Shown piece after piece: positions 14,001 to 22,900 of a stretch of 64,000 bases of DNA. The DNA lies in contig NC_133658.1 in the NCBI RefSeq assembly GCF_037893015.1, positions 139,915,822 through 139,979,821 of the forward strand, in the 5' to 3' direction. Source of the DNA: Macrotis lagotis (lineage: Eukaryota; Chordata; Mammalia; Peramelemorphia; Peramelidae). The notes beneath the pieces are model-generated. The model saw nothing but the letters and a program-made list of their open reading frames with translations, ran no database searches and was not told the DNA's origin. The position numbers and the translations under genes are program-made. The number at the start of each line of letters is the position of its first letter. Position 1 is the first letter of the stretch.

Positions 14001-16099
14001 TAGAATTTATAATTACCCTCAAATTCAGCCAGGCAGTAATAGGTATTCTGCTAGGTGTTCAGGATGCAATGACATGATCCTTAATGAAACCCTGAAGGAA
14101 TTTAGATGAGGATGGGAGAAGGGAGAAAGATGTACACACATATACAATATGGGTACATATGTATATGCACACAAAAATAAAAGGTACATATACAAGATGA
14201 TGGGGGGGGGGGCATTGGGTAGCTAGAAGTTGAATACAACCAGGAAAAACTTGGGTAGAGATAGTGCTTGAATAGATCTTTGAAGGAGGCTAGAGTTTCT
14301 GAGGGAGGACATTTGGGTGTAGGAAACAGCCTAAGCAAAGGTAGAGAGGCAGAAAATGGATTGCAGCATATGAGAAGAGACAAGTAGGGGGCAGCTAGGT
14401 GGCACAATGGATGGAGCGCTGGCCTTGGAGTCAGGAGGATCTGAATTCAAATTCTGCTGCAGTCATTTAATATTTACCTAGTTGTGTGATCTTGGGCAAG
14501 TCACTTAACCCCATTGCCTTGCCAAAAAAACCAAGAAAGAAATGGCAAATAGACCAGTTGACTAGAACACAGCACATAGGAAGGAGGCAACATTTAATAA
14601 GTCTGGAAAGAAAAGATGGAGCCAGAATGGCCAGAAACAATAAAGAACCACTGAAACTTCTCAAGCAGGGTACTATCAGAGTAAAAAATCTGTATTTTAG
14701 GAATATCAATTTGGCAGCTATGTGGAGGGTGGAGAGATAAGAGGGAAAAAAAAAGGCTAATTAGATGGCTATAGTTACTCTAGATGAAAGGTAATGTGGG
14801 CCTGAATCAAGGTAGTAGCTTTAAGAGATATAGAAGGAGAATTGGTTAAGACCTGAAAATGAGGGAAAGTTAAGGGTTGAGGATAACTCAGTGGTTGAAC
14901 ATTTAGGTGATGGGAAGGATAGCTGTGTGTCCTTGATAGAAACAGAGAAAGAGGGATGAATATGGGAAGGAAAGATAACGGGTTCAGTTTTGGACATGCC
15001 GAATTTGAGATGCCTAAGGGGTAGTCAGTTGGTAACTAAGAGACAATTGATGATGTGAGCCAGGAGCTCAGTAGAAAAATTAGGGATGTGTGTTTAGAAG
15101 ATCTGTGAGACATCTGCAGAGAGATAAATGAATCCACTGATGAGAATACTCTAAAGTATTCCCAGAAGTTCAGGAAACATTCTATTAGAGAGGGCAGGAT
15201 TTGGATCATGATACAAGCAAATAAGATGAAGTTGACAGATACAAAGGGGAACAGATAGAGATCAGTATTATGAAAACCCAGTGAGAGAGGATGGTCTATC
15301 AAAAAAGGATAAGGCCATTAGATTTAGCAATTAGAAATAACTTTGCCGAAGACAGAAGTGACTGCAAAAGGAAGTGAGGAAGCTAAACTACAAAGGGGGG
15401 AGGGTAAGATAGTGAGAAGGAAGAAAAAAGGCAATAAATACAGAATCTGGCTGTGAGGGAGAGAAGATGCATCATTTCTCACCTTCCGCAGCCGATACTC
15501 CTCTTATAGCCTAATTGGTCCGGGCGCCCCTTGACCCTTCAACATAGCTGCCAGACTGATCTTCCAGAAACACAGCTCCGAACACGTTCCATGCCCACTG
15601 CCACCCCCAAGAAACCATCTGAACCGCTCAAGCCCTTTAGCATAAGCCTGGGGGTCCTCCGTTTGTCGCCGAGGGACCCCCCCATTTTTTAAGACTTTAC
15701 AATTGGTTTTCTGCTCCTCCCACCACGCGGCTCAGATGGTTTCCAGACTTTTCCTCATCTCTCCTCCTCCCTCTAGAACAGACTTCGCTAACAAAAGGGG
15801 TCTTTGGGGCTGGGATGAACCCCAGCGTGTCCCCGTCTGCTGGGCCGTGCGCCCGCCTAGTGAAAGGCGGCCCTCGGGGCTGTGCTCCCCACAACCCGGA
15901 GGGGCCCTGGGCCCGGGCAGAGCGCTTCGGGCCGCGCCTCCGTGGAGGGGCCCCGCTGCCTTCCTCCGAGAAGAGGGCGCGAGAGACCCCCGCGTGGCCC
16001 CGAGGGGCTCCAGGATCCCGGCCCGTGCCCGGGGGAGGGGAGCGGCCACTCACTGTCGATGTCCTCGATGAGGCTGGCGGTACCCGGCATGTAGTTCAT
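2594..16099 (-). CDS. LSM1: LSM1, U6 snRNA-associated Sm-like protein (whole coding span, 4 exons)
   Basis: Coding exons in transcript order are 16099-16054, 11329-11261, 6437-6322 and 2764-2594 (46+69+116+171 = 402 nt, 133 aa plus stop, the usual mammalian length). Every junction is GT-AG and intron phases are 1, 1 and 0. Residues 16-50 form Sm motif 1 (KKHLVLLRDGRTLIGYLRS) and residues 57-77 form Sm motif 2 (IFVVRGENVVLLGEI). The C-terminal helix runs from DLEKESDTPLQQ to the terminal DTLDEY. LSM1 is the subunit that defines the cytoplasmic LSm1-7 ring. That ring binds 3' ends of oligoadenylated mRNA with PAT1 and promotes decapping in P-bodies. The only clear Sm-fold difference from my memory of human LSM1 is Tyr for Phe at residue 31. 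The start codon has A at -3. The gene is divergent from BAG4 and shares its CpG-island promoter. The assignment is essentially certain from protein identity. Confidence 0.98.
2765..5066. other. LSM1 intron 3, first part; only a microsatellite seen
   Basis: AT-rich intronic sequence. Apart from the (TA)n tract no clear repeat or gene is recognised. Confidence 0.5.
3618..3694. repeat. (TA)n microsatellite
   Basis: About 77 bp of uninterrupted TA dinucleotides in LSM1 intron 3. The true length is probably variable and hard to assemble. Confidence 0.97.
5067..5305 (+). mobile_element. MAR1-like SINE
   Basis: tRNA-like head, CORE-like middle (CCAGCTGTGTGACCTTGGGC) and the tail phrase GGAGAAGGAAATAGCAAACC typical of MAR1. 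GTTTAAAA flanks both ends as a target duplication. Confidence 0.7.
5323..5475 (+). mobile_element. WSINE1-like SINE
   Basis: Head GGGGCAGCTAGGTGGTGCAG, B-box-like GTTCAAATCC and CORE segment GTGTGGCCTTGGGCAAGCCA, ending in an A-rich tail. It follows the MAR1-like copy within 20 bp. Confidence 0.88.
5530..5650 (-). mobile_element. MIR/CORE-SINE remnant
   Basis: Diverged CORE-like phrase (CAAAGAGGCAATTGCCTTGG) in antisense orientation; ends uncertain. Confidence 0.35.
6150..6308 (+). mobile_element. SINE with RTE-type tail
   Basis: Contains AATCCAATTCACTTGCATG and ends ...TTTGAGAACAAAGG plus an A-rich run. The tail matches the 3' end of the RTE element at 31-35 kb. Confidence 0.5.
6322..6437 (-). 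CDS. LSM1: LSM1 coding exon 3
   Basis: Encodes ANLVLHQTVERIHVGKK through VVLLGEI, the end of Sm1 and all of Sm2. The donor is GTAAGTTG. The acceptor ACCAATAG has a poor local pyrimidine tract but a long (TC)n tract just upstream of it in the transcript. Confidence 0.97.
6459..6488. repeat. (GA)n microsatellite at the LSM1 exon 3 acceptor
   Basis: On the LSM1 strand this reads (TC)n about 22-51 nt upstream of exon 3, in the position of the polypyrimidine tract. Confidence 0.95.
6765..7265 (+). mobile_element. CR1/L2/L3-type LINE 3' tail fragments
   Basis: Two short copies of the familiar tail phrase (CCTTGAGGGTAGGAACTAAT; GTAAGCTCCTTGAGACTAGG). Both are small and diverged. Confidence 0.4.
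7301..7455 (-). mobile_element. WSINE1-like SINE
   Basis: Complete antisense copy. CTTATTAATAA is repeated exactly at both ends as the target duplication. Confidence 0.9.
8118..8305 (+). mobile_element. MIR/MAR-type CORE-SINE remnant
   Basis: Diverged head and CORE segment (GTGCTAGCTGTGGGACCCTA) followed by MIR-like TTTCTTCAAAATGGGG. Overlapping short open frames here carry no domain. Confidence 0.45.
8320..9980. mobile_element. Ancient purine-rich interspersed repeat, unclassified
   Basis: Purine-rich blocks whose phrasing recurs at 14.5-15.5 and 52.4-52.8 kb in this window. It resembles the non-coding part of an old LINE (CR1/L3 type). The assignment is by recollection only; short open frames on either strand are not genes. 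Confidence 0.35.
10020..10160 (-). mobile_element. MIR remnant
   Basis: Reads as an antisense MIR core: GGAAACTTTGGACTAAAGAG, then TTGCTTAAGGTCACACAT. Confidence 0.5.
10440..10585 (-). mobile_element. SINE with RTE-type tail
   Basis: Antisense copy of the unit at 6.2 and 44.5 kb: GAAGACTATGACATCAGGGA, then GAATTGGATTTGAGGG and GAGCCATCTGGGTCCAG. Confidence 0.5.
10586..10725 (+). mobile_element. CORE-SINE (MAR-like) remnant
   Basis: Head GGAGGCAACTAGATAGCACA, CORE GTGGGACCTTGGGCAAGTCA; diverged and without a clear target duplication. Confidence 0.5.
11018..11086. repeat. Compound TA/TATG microsatellite
   Basis: TA and GTAT runs. The open frames on both strands here are translation of simple repeat. 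Confidence 0.95.
11261..11329 (-). CDS. LSM1: LSM1 coding exon 2
   Basis: Encodes KKHLVLLRDGRTLIGYLRSI and the following DQF of Sm motif 1. The acceptor is CTCTTTTTCAG and the donor GTATGTATTA; both boundaries are phase 1. Confidence 0.97.
11525..11718 (+). mobile_element. MIR-type CORE-SINE
   Basis: CORE-SINE order: tRNA-like head, GTTTTGGCTCAGCTACAAAT, TTTCTTCATTGATCAAAG, ending AAGGTCCTTTCAGTCCTAAA. Confidence 0.55.
11785..11944 (+). mobile_element. WSINE1-like SINE
   Basis: Full-length sense copy in LSM1 intron 1 with AAAAGCACATC duplicated at both sides. Confidence 0.9.
12048..12294 (+). mobile_element. MAR1-like SINE
   Basis: Head with GGCCTGGAGTCAGGAAGACC and the diagnostic GAGAAGGAAATGGCAAACCA tail block. 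Confidence 0.7.
12437..12593 (+). mobile_element. WSINE1-like SINE
   Basis: Sense copy. The usual A tail is replaced by a C/A-rich run; the flanking duplication is weak. Confidence 0.85.
13130..13265 (-). mobile_element. MIR remnant
   Basis: Antisense MIR-like core (GTGATTTGACCAAGGTCACA), diverged. Confidence 0.45.
13500..14100 (+). mobile_element. CR1/L2/L3-type LINE ORF2 remnant, split by a SINE
   Basis: Pyrimidine-rich blocks on both sides of the SINE carry the decayed RT phrase around AAGCTCTGTCCTTGACCTGG and the following lines of that ORF2. Many stops make it a fossil. Confidence 0.5.
13748..13902 (-). mobile_element. WSINE1-like SINE
   Basis: Antisense copy inside the old LINE. TCATTC(C/T)TAAT is duplicated at both ends. 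Confidence 0.9.
14387..14535 (+). mobile_element. WSINE1-like SINE
   Basis: Sense copy (GGGGGCAGCTAGGTGGCACA to CCCCATTGCCTTGCC plus an A-rich tail). Confidence 0.87.
14536..15470. mobile_element. Ancient purine-rich interspersed repeat, unclassified
   Basis: Same kind of sequence as 8.3-10 kb and 52.4 kb (for example the phrase around GGTTCAGTTTTGGACATGCC). The block continues on both sides of the SINE at 14.4 kb. Confidence 0.35.
15480..15650 (+). mobile_element. CR1/L2/L3-type LINE fragment
   Basis: Pyrimidine-rich line with GCCAGACTGATCTTCCAGAA followed by ACACAGCTCCGA, a familiar phrase of this old LINE. It is the last repeat before the CpG island. Confidence 0.45.
16054..16099 (-). 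CDS. LSM1: LSM1 coding exon 1
   Basis: Encodes MNYMPGTASLIEDID plus the first base of Lys16. The donor is GTGAGTG directly after the exon. It lies inside the CpG island. Confidence 0.97.
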
Positions 16100-16231
16100 C
16101 TTGGGCGGGGAGGGGGAGGCCGGGCTGCAGCGCGGCGGGCAGAGGCAGGGGGGGGCCGGCTCCGCCTCGTCCGGCTCCTCGGTGGGGCCGGTACCGGCAG
16201 GGTCGCGCTGCCTGCAGCCGCGGAGGGACCA

Positions 16232-16265
16232 CCGGAAGTCCCTCCCTGGCCCCGCCCACTTCCGG
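16232..16265. promoter_or_regulatory. Inverted ETS pair flanking a GC box
   Basis: CCGGAAGT and ACTTCCGG are exact inverted 8-mers separated by 18 bp that contain CCCCGCCC. Paired ETS elements are typical GABP-type binding sites. This pair lies nearer the LSM1 start. Binding is inferred. Confidence 0.6.
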
Positions 16266-16584
16266 GATCACGCGGCTCCGTCTCCGGGCGGCTGGGACAG
16301 AGCGGGCCCCCAGGCGAGGAGGAGGAGGAGGAGCCGGAACCTGGCCTGCGCCCGCCGGTGGGGAGCGCGTCTTCTTCTTGCCCTCTAGGCCGAGGAAGAA
16401 GGCGCGCATTCCCCGCCTTTGCTCCCCATTTCAGTTCACGAAGGTTGGCCCGAACCGACACAGGCCCCCGGAGCCTCGTCCTCTTCCTCCTCGCAGGCTC
16501 GACTCCCGCGGGGGAGGAGGAAGTCGCCGATTGGCTGCCCTCGTCCCGCCCCCTTTTCCCAGGCTGGTTCCTCGCCTTTCGCGG

Positions 16585-16595
16585 GCGCCTGCGCA
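16585..16595 (+). promoter_or_regulatory. NRF1-like site near the BAG4 start
   Basis: GCGCCTGCGCA is one substitution from the palindromic NRF1 consensus and lies about 50 bp before the BAG4 ATG. Confidence 0.5.
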
Positions 16596-16646
16596 GTGGG
16601 CTTGAGGTGGGGGGGGAGCGGGAAGTGCGGCGGCTTAGCGGAGCCA

Positions 16647-16940
16647 ATGTCTACCCTGAGGAGATCGGGCTACGGCCCCAGCGACGGCCCGGGCTACAGC
16701 CGCTACTACGGGGCCGGGCCCGGCCTCGGAGACGTGCCGCCGCCCGGGCCTCCCGCCTCCTCGCGGCCCGAGCCGCCGCCGCCTCCGCCGCCTGGGCCCT
16801 GGAGAATGCGCGGAGGCGGCCCGGCGGAGGCTGTGTGGCCCGGGGAAGGCAGCGGCGCCTGCGGAGCCTGTGGAGGCGGCGGGGGCTACTACCCCGGCGG
16901 AGCCGCCTGGCCGGACCCGTGCCGGGCCGGAGGCCACCAG
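16647..16940 (+). CDS. BAG4: BAG4 coding exon 1
   Basis: Encodes [17 protein letters not shown] to RAGGHQ (98 codons) in a very GC-rich context. It carries a Pro7 run and a Gly-rich segment. The donor is GTAATCC. Confidence 0.96.
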
Positions 16941-19900
16941 GTAATCCGGGGCCTGGCCAGCCCCCGGGGTCGCCGGGGAGGGTCGCGGCGGAGGCGAGGC
17001 GAGGCCCGGGGGTCGCGGGGTGAGTCGCCGAGGCTTCTAACGGACCCGCACCGTCTGCCCCCCCCCCCCGAGGACGGAAGCCACAGCCGGGGTTGGGGCC
17101 CGGGTGACGGCGCCCCCCGAGCGGGGGTGGGGGGCGACCTCTGAGAGCGCAAGTTGGGGCTCGCAGCCTCCCTCGGCACCAGCCCCCGGGCAGGTGGCCA
17201 TCGGGGCCGGGGTGCACCCCGGCCGGGCCCGCGGAGCCGGGGGACTCCCCACACAGGCCCCGGCCACCCCCTCCTCCCGCTCCTGCCGAGGAGGCAGTGA
17301 CGACTCTGCTGCCACCTTGCCCTCGGCAGCCCCTCCTGCACGTTGGAACCTTCGATGTCGGCACCTGGGACGTCTCGTTTGCCATCTTGCCACGGAGGGG
17401 GCTATCCACCGATTTCCTTAACTCCCCACCCACCGCTGAGCTCCAAGCGAGCATCTTGGTCATCACTGCAGCATCTCTGTTCACTTCCCATTCATCTGCT
17501 TTGCTTTTATTTAAACCCATCTGTCTCTTAGGTTGCTAAAGGTCCTACTTAGTTGTTGACTGAGCATCGGAACAGCTGGGGGGGGGGGGATGGGACAGCT
17601 TTCATGGATGGTATAAAGGATTCTTCTCTTACTCCAGTAGTGTTTGGGTGTGTGTGTATTCAGTTGGTTTAAAGGATGGACTGAGAACTTGGTCTTGACT
17701 TACTCTTCGATGATAGGATTTAGGAATTGGAAAATGGTAGGGACTTCATCAGTTTAACGACCAGTACCTTGATGTAGAAGGTGGCTTATTAAGGCTTGTT
17801 AAATGGTTAGTTTGTGGGAAAGTGGAAAACTAGGGGATGTTTTCAAATCAGGGTAGGCCTGGAGAAGCCATCCTTATTACACAGCATTTTGACTGATTGA
17901 GTCACCCATGAATTCTTCAGACTTGATGTGACCAGCAGGTGGAACCTCTATCTAGGTTTTGGATTTTGCCTTTACTCCTTAGAGCTAGGCTAAAATCAGT
18001 GTCACTTAAGGGAGAATCGACAATTCTACACATTTTGACAAGCCTCTTTTGTTTCTTTAATAGATAATACTTTTATTTTAACTTACTATAATCTCATTGA
18101 TTTGGTAATCCCCTCATTGGTACAAATGACTACTCCTTCCTTGCTTTCTTATCCTGAGCAATTTTTTTCCAAATTCTTCCTGAGATCTTATGAGAGGATC
18201 CACCCAACTTTCTGAAAGCCTTCCTCTAGGTTTCCACATACTAGCTAAATGGTTAAGCTATAATGCTTTCATCTAACCACCTGACCAATCCTCCTTTTTT
18301 CAGTATGCATCTCTTCAGTCATAACCCATGTGCTCCTTCTTGAATACAGGTCATCATTGGAATTATATGCATGAATACAACTCAAGGAACTGGAATGATG
18401 AAGTCTATATGGGTATTTGCCGTTGATAGTCTAACAGTCTTGTGGATTACAAGAGATAGTTAATTTCCTGTTGCTCCTAATGCTGGATTTGGGAGGGAAC
18501 TTTCAATTATGGCTTTCTACACTGATTAGTTTTGATTTTTAACTGAGAGCAGTATAAAACATTTTAAAAGTATTGTTGACTGAACATTAAATAGAAGTAA
18601 AAAAAAATAGATCAATGAAAAAGCATTTATTAAGTGCCAACTATATACCATATAATTACCTTCTAGGTACTGAGAGTATAAAGACAAAAATCTCTGCTCT
18701 CACTGAGCTTACAATATTTTAGGAGAAACAAGGTAGGTGTGTGTGTGTGTGTGTGTGTGTGTAGAAACAAAATCTATATGAATTAAATATCAGGTAATTC
18801 TTCCTCCATTGGAGGATAGAGAAGAGATACTAACAACTGGAGAACAGGAAAGAACATGGAGGATGCAGGAGATGGCTCTTGAATTGAGATTTCTAAGAGA
18901 AGACCCACAAGGTTCAAAGGTAAGTAATATGTAGTAACTCTGGAAAGGCAGACAGGGGAGCCTCCATTTTATTTTAGAGCTAGTTAAACTTCTTGAGCAT
19001 TTGAGAACTGTGCTTTATAAATTCTACTTTAACTGCAGTTTGGAAGATGGCTTAGAGAGGGGCCAAAATGAATGGCAAGAAGATCAATTAGTAATAATGG
19101 AGGTAAAAGAGGTGACAAAGCTTGAACTAGTGTGATGGCTTCCTGGAGAGAAGGGCTCAGATTGTTTTTATATGTCTGATCAAGGAGAATGAAAAGTTAA
19201 CAATTACATGGTTGGGAACCTGTATGATTAGTGCCCTTGGTGTAGGAATAGTTGTGGAAGGAAATATATTAATACTATGTTTTAGGTACAGATCTGCAAG
19301 AATCAATTTTTATTAATTTAACATTCTAAATGTCATCCAGTATACAGGTAGGAATGTCTAAACTGATGTGGTTCCTCCATATTATTGGACTTGTCTCTCC
19401 AAGACAATTTGAGGTAACATTTATAGAAATCTTGAGCTAGGGCCACAGCATATTAAAATATAATTTCAGGGTCTGCATTCCAGAACAATACTCAGTCTAC
19501 TTGAACTACTGGATTTCTTCTTTGACCTCCTCTCTCAAGCACTGAATGAACTTACTCTGATCATTATCTTGCTTCTCACTCCTTCTATCTTCTGGCTTTT
19601 ATTGAAACCTGTGTTTCTCCGGATGACACATTGATCACCCTTTCTATCAATGGTTATACTTTCACTTATACACCAAATCACCACTTGAGGCAAGGAAATT
19701 GAAATGCATCTTTCTTCCCATTGCCAGTTTTTTCCATATTCTCCCCTCTCCTTCTTTGACATTCATTTATTTTTTTTTTTTTACCACCCAAACAAGATTC
19801 TGATATTTATATCATCTTCTAGCCTCCAGGAGCATTTCTTTCCTCAGTGAGTCAATTTTCTCTGTACCCCAATTCCTGTTCTTGTTCTAGAAGGCATATC

Positions 19901-22900
19901 AATCTATATCATGATATTCCTTCTCTCAGTTCCTCAATTTAAACATTTTCCTAGGAACCACTACTCAATTCACCTTCCCAGCTATATACAAGGTGATACC
20001 CTTCAACTTGCCATCACCTACAAATGTTTCACAGCCTTGTTCATGATCCTAGATTCCCTTATCTGATCATAAATTTAGTTATTTCAGTTTCAAAACCTCT
20101 TCTTTGTCCTCCAGCCAACCTCTTCCCTTGTACACTGCCCCTACATTGCCTTTATGCTCATCTCTTCTCCATCTTGACCCATTAGTGAACCAGTTCAACT
20201 TTTTCCTTGTCATCTTTGTCTAAGGCCTCTACTTCCCCTTATTCTATCTTGGATTATTTCCACCATTTGATGTTATCACTAATACTGTGGTGCTCCTGAA
20301 CAAAGTTGGAGAAATCACAAAAACATGCTATAAATTTGTTATATAATCTCAATTGGGAAATCCATTTATACCTTCTTAATTGACTCAACTTTTGCCCCCC
20401 ACCTTTTCCGCTGAAAAAAATTAAGATTTTTGGCCAACTGCTCCCTTTCTTTGCCTGACCCAGCCTCTCTCATGTGGAGAGATAACCCTTCTTGCTTAGA
20501 CAGCGCCCTCTATCTGCACAAATGATCTCATTCATTTTTATCTTTTCTAATAGCTTGCCCCTCTTATCCCTATTCTCTCACTAATTTTCTTTTCTTTTTT
20601 TAAAGGGTTTTTATTTTATTTTTTCAAATTACATGCAAAGATGGTCTTTAACATTCATCTTTTTGCAAAGTTTTTTTTTGAGTTCTATATTTTTCTACCA
20701 CTGTACCTTCTATCTTTACCTCATGGTGGTGAAATATATGATATAGATTATACATTTACAATCCTGTTTAGCATATTTCCATATTAGGCATCTTGTGAAA
20801 GAGGAATCAGAACAAAGGGAATAAAAGCCATGAGAAAGAAAAAAAACCAGAAAGAAGTTTTAGAAAGTGAACATAGTATCCTTTGCTCTGCAAAGACTTC
20901 ATAGTTCTTTCTTTGGATTTCAATGGCATTTCCATAACAGGTCTCTCAGGCTTGTCCTTCATCATGGAAATGCTGAGAGGAGCTGATTCCACCATAGTTG
21001 ACCATTTGTCAGTGTTGTTATTGTGTACAGTGTTCTTTTTAGGTTTTTTTTTTTTGCAAGGCAGACAGGGTTAAATGACTTGCCCAAGGCCACACAGCTA
21101 GGTAATTATTAAGTGTCTGAGACCGGATTTGAACCCAGGTACTCCTGACTCCAGGGCTGGTGCTTTATCCACTACACCACCTAGCTGCCCTTGTGTACAG
21201 TGTTCTCATGGTTCTGTTTATTTTCATTCAGCATCAAGTCATACCAGTCTTTCCAGGCTTTTCTGAAGTCTGGTCATTCATGATTTCTTAGAGAACATAG
21301 TACTCCATCACATTCTCATACCATAATCTGTTCAGCTGTTTCCCCAATTGATGGGCATCCCCTCAATTTCCAATTCTTTGCCACTACAGAAAGAGCTCCT
21401 ATAAATATTTTTTATACATGAAGGTCTTTACTCCTTTTTGATGATCTCTTAGGGATACAGACCTAGTAGTGGTATAGTGGAATGACTGGATCAAAGAGAA
21501 TGCAGTTTTATTGCCCTTTGGGCATAGTTCCAAATTGCTCTCCAGAATGATTGAAGCAGTTCACAGCTCCATCAACAATGTGTTGATGTCCCACATCCTC
21601 TCCAATGCTGATCATTTTTTCTTTTTTGTCATTTTAGCCAATCTGATAGGTGTGAGGTGGTACTTCTTTTAATTTGCATTTCTCTAATCAATAATAATTT
21701 GGAACATTTTTCCATGTGAATATTAATAGCTTTAATTTTTTCATTTGAAAATAGTCTTTGATCACTTAGCAAGTGAAGAATGATTTGTATTCTTACAAAT
21801 TTGACTTAGTTCACTCTTATTTTAGAAATGAGTCCTTTAACTCATTTCTAAAACATACAGAGAACTGAGTCATATTTAAAAAAAAAAGCCATTCCCCAGT
21901 TTACAAATGGTCAAAGGATATGCAAAGGCAATTTATAGATGAGGAGATCAAAGCAATCCATAGCCATATGAAAAATTGCTCTAAATCATTAATTATTAGA
22001 GAAATGCAAATCAAAGCTTCTCTTTGGTACCACCTCACACCTCTCAGACTGGCCAATGCGATCAGAAAAGATAATGATCATTGTTGGAAGGGTTGTGGGA
22101 AATCTGGGACACTGGGACATTGTTGGTGGAGCTATGAACTCATTCGACCTTTCTGGAGAGAAATTTGGAATTATACCCAAAGGACAACAAAAATGTGCAT
22201 ACTATTTGATCCAGCAGTACCGCTACTGGGTCTTTACCCTGAAGAGATGAGGAAAAAGGGTAAAAACATCACTTGTACAAAAATATTCATAGCAGCCCTG
22301 TTTGTGGTGGCAAAGAATTGGAAATCAAGTAAATGTCCTTCAATTGGGGAATGGCTTAGCAAACTGTAGTATGTGTGTCATGGAACACAGTTGTTCCATT
22401 AGAAACCAGGAGGGATGGGAATTTAGGGAAGCCTGGAGGGATTTGCATGAACTGAAGCTGAGCAAGATGAGCAGAATCACAAAAACACTGTATACCCTAA
22501 CAGCAACATGGGGGTGATGTTCGACCTTGTTCATTCTATCAGTGCAACAACAAGGGACTATTTTGGGCTGTCTGCAGTGGAGAATACCATCTGTATCCAG
22601 ATAAAGAGTCGTGGAGTTTGAACAATTTTCAAGGACTATTCCCTTTAATTTAGGGGAAAAAAACTAAATATCTTATTGTCTGATCTCGTTATCTCTTATA
22701 CTTTTTGTTTCTTAAGGATGTGATTTCTCTCTCATCACACTCAAATTGTATCAATGTACAACATGGAAACAAAATAAAGACTGACAGATTGCTTTCCATG
22801 GGGGTGGGGGGAGGGAAGTAAGATTGGGGGGAAAATTGTAAAACTCAAAACTCAAATAAAATCTTTAAAAAAAAGAAATGAGTCCTTTAACAGAAATGCT

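Larger units (their letters stand above)
16100..16646. promoter_or_regulatory. Bidirectional LSM1/BAG4 promoter with both 5' UTRs
   Basis: This 547-bp interval separates the two start codons and contains no transposon. It has no TATA box. Motifs seen are CCGGAAGT (16232-16239) and its inverted partner ACTTCCGG (16258-16265), a GC box between them (16250-16257), an inverted CCAAT box ATTGG (16530-16534), a GC box (about 16545-16553), an NRF1-like GCGCCTGCGCA (16585-16595) and a GGAAGTG ETS core (16621-16627). The composition is typical of divergent housekeeping promoters. Transcription start sites cannot be placed from sequence alone. Confidence 0.8.
15790..17420. promoter_or_regulatory. CpG island over the LSM1/BAG4 divergent start
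   Basis: Strongly GC- and CpG-rich by eye, in sharp contrast to the AT-rich flanks. It covers exon 1 of both genes and the start of both first introns. Many overlapping open frames here on both strands simply reflect the scarcity of AT-rich stop codons. Confidence 0.88.

Noticed and set aside
15703..16071. 122-codon plus-strand frame facing LSM1 exon 1
   Set aside because: It is in a GC-rich antisense context with no splice or domain evidence; the minus-strand exon explains the region.
15697..17520. Many long overlapping open frames on both strands, up to 402 codons
   Set aside because: They lie in the CpG island where AT-rich stop codons are rare. Only the LSM1 exon 1 and BAG4 exon 1 frames match known proteins and have proper splice sites.
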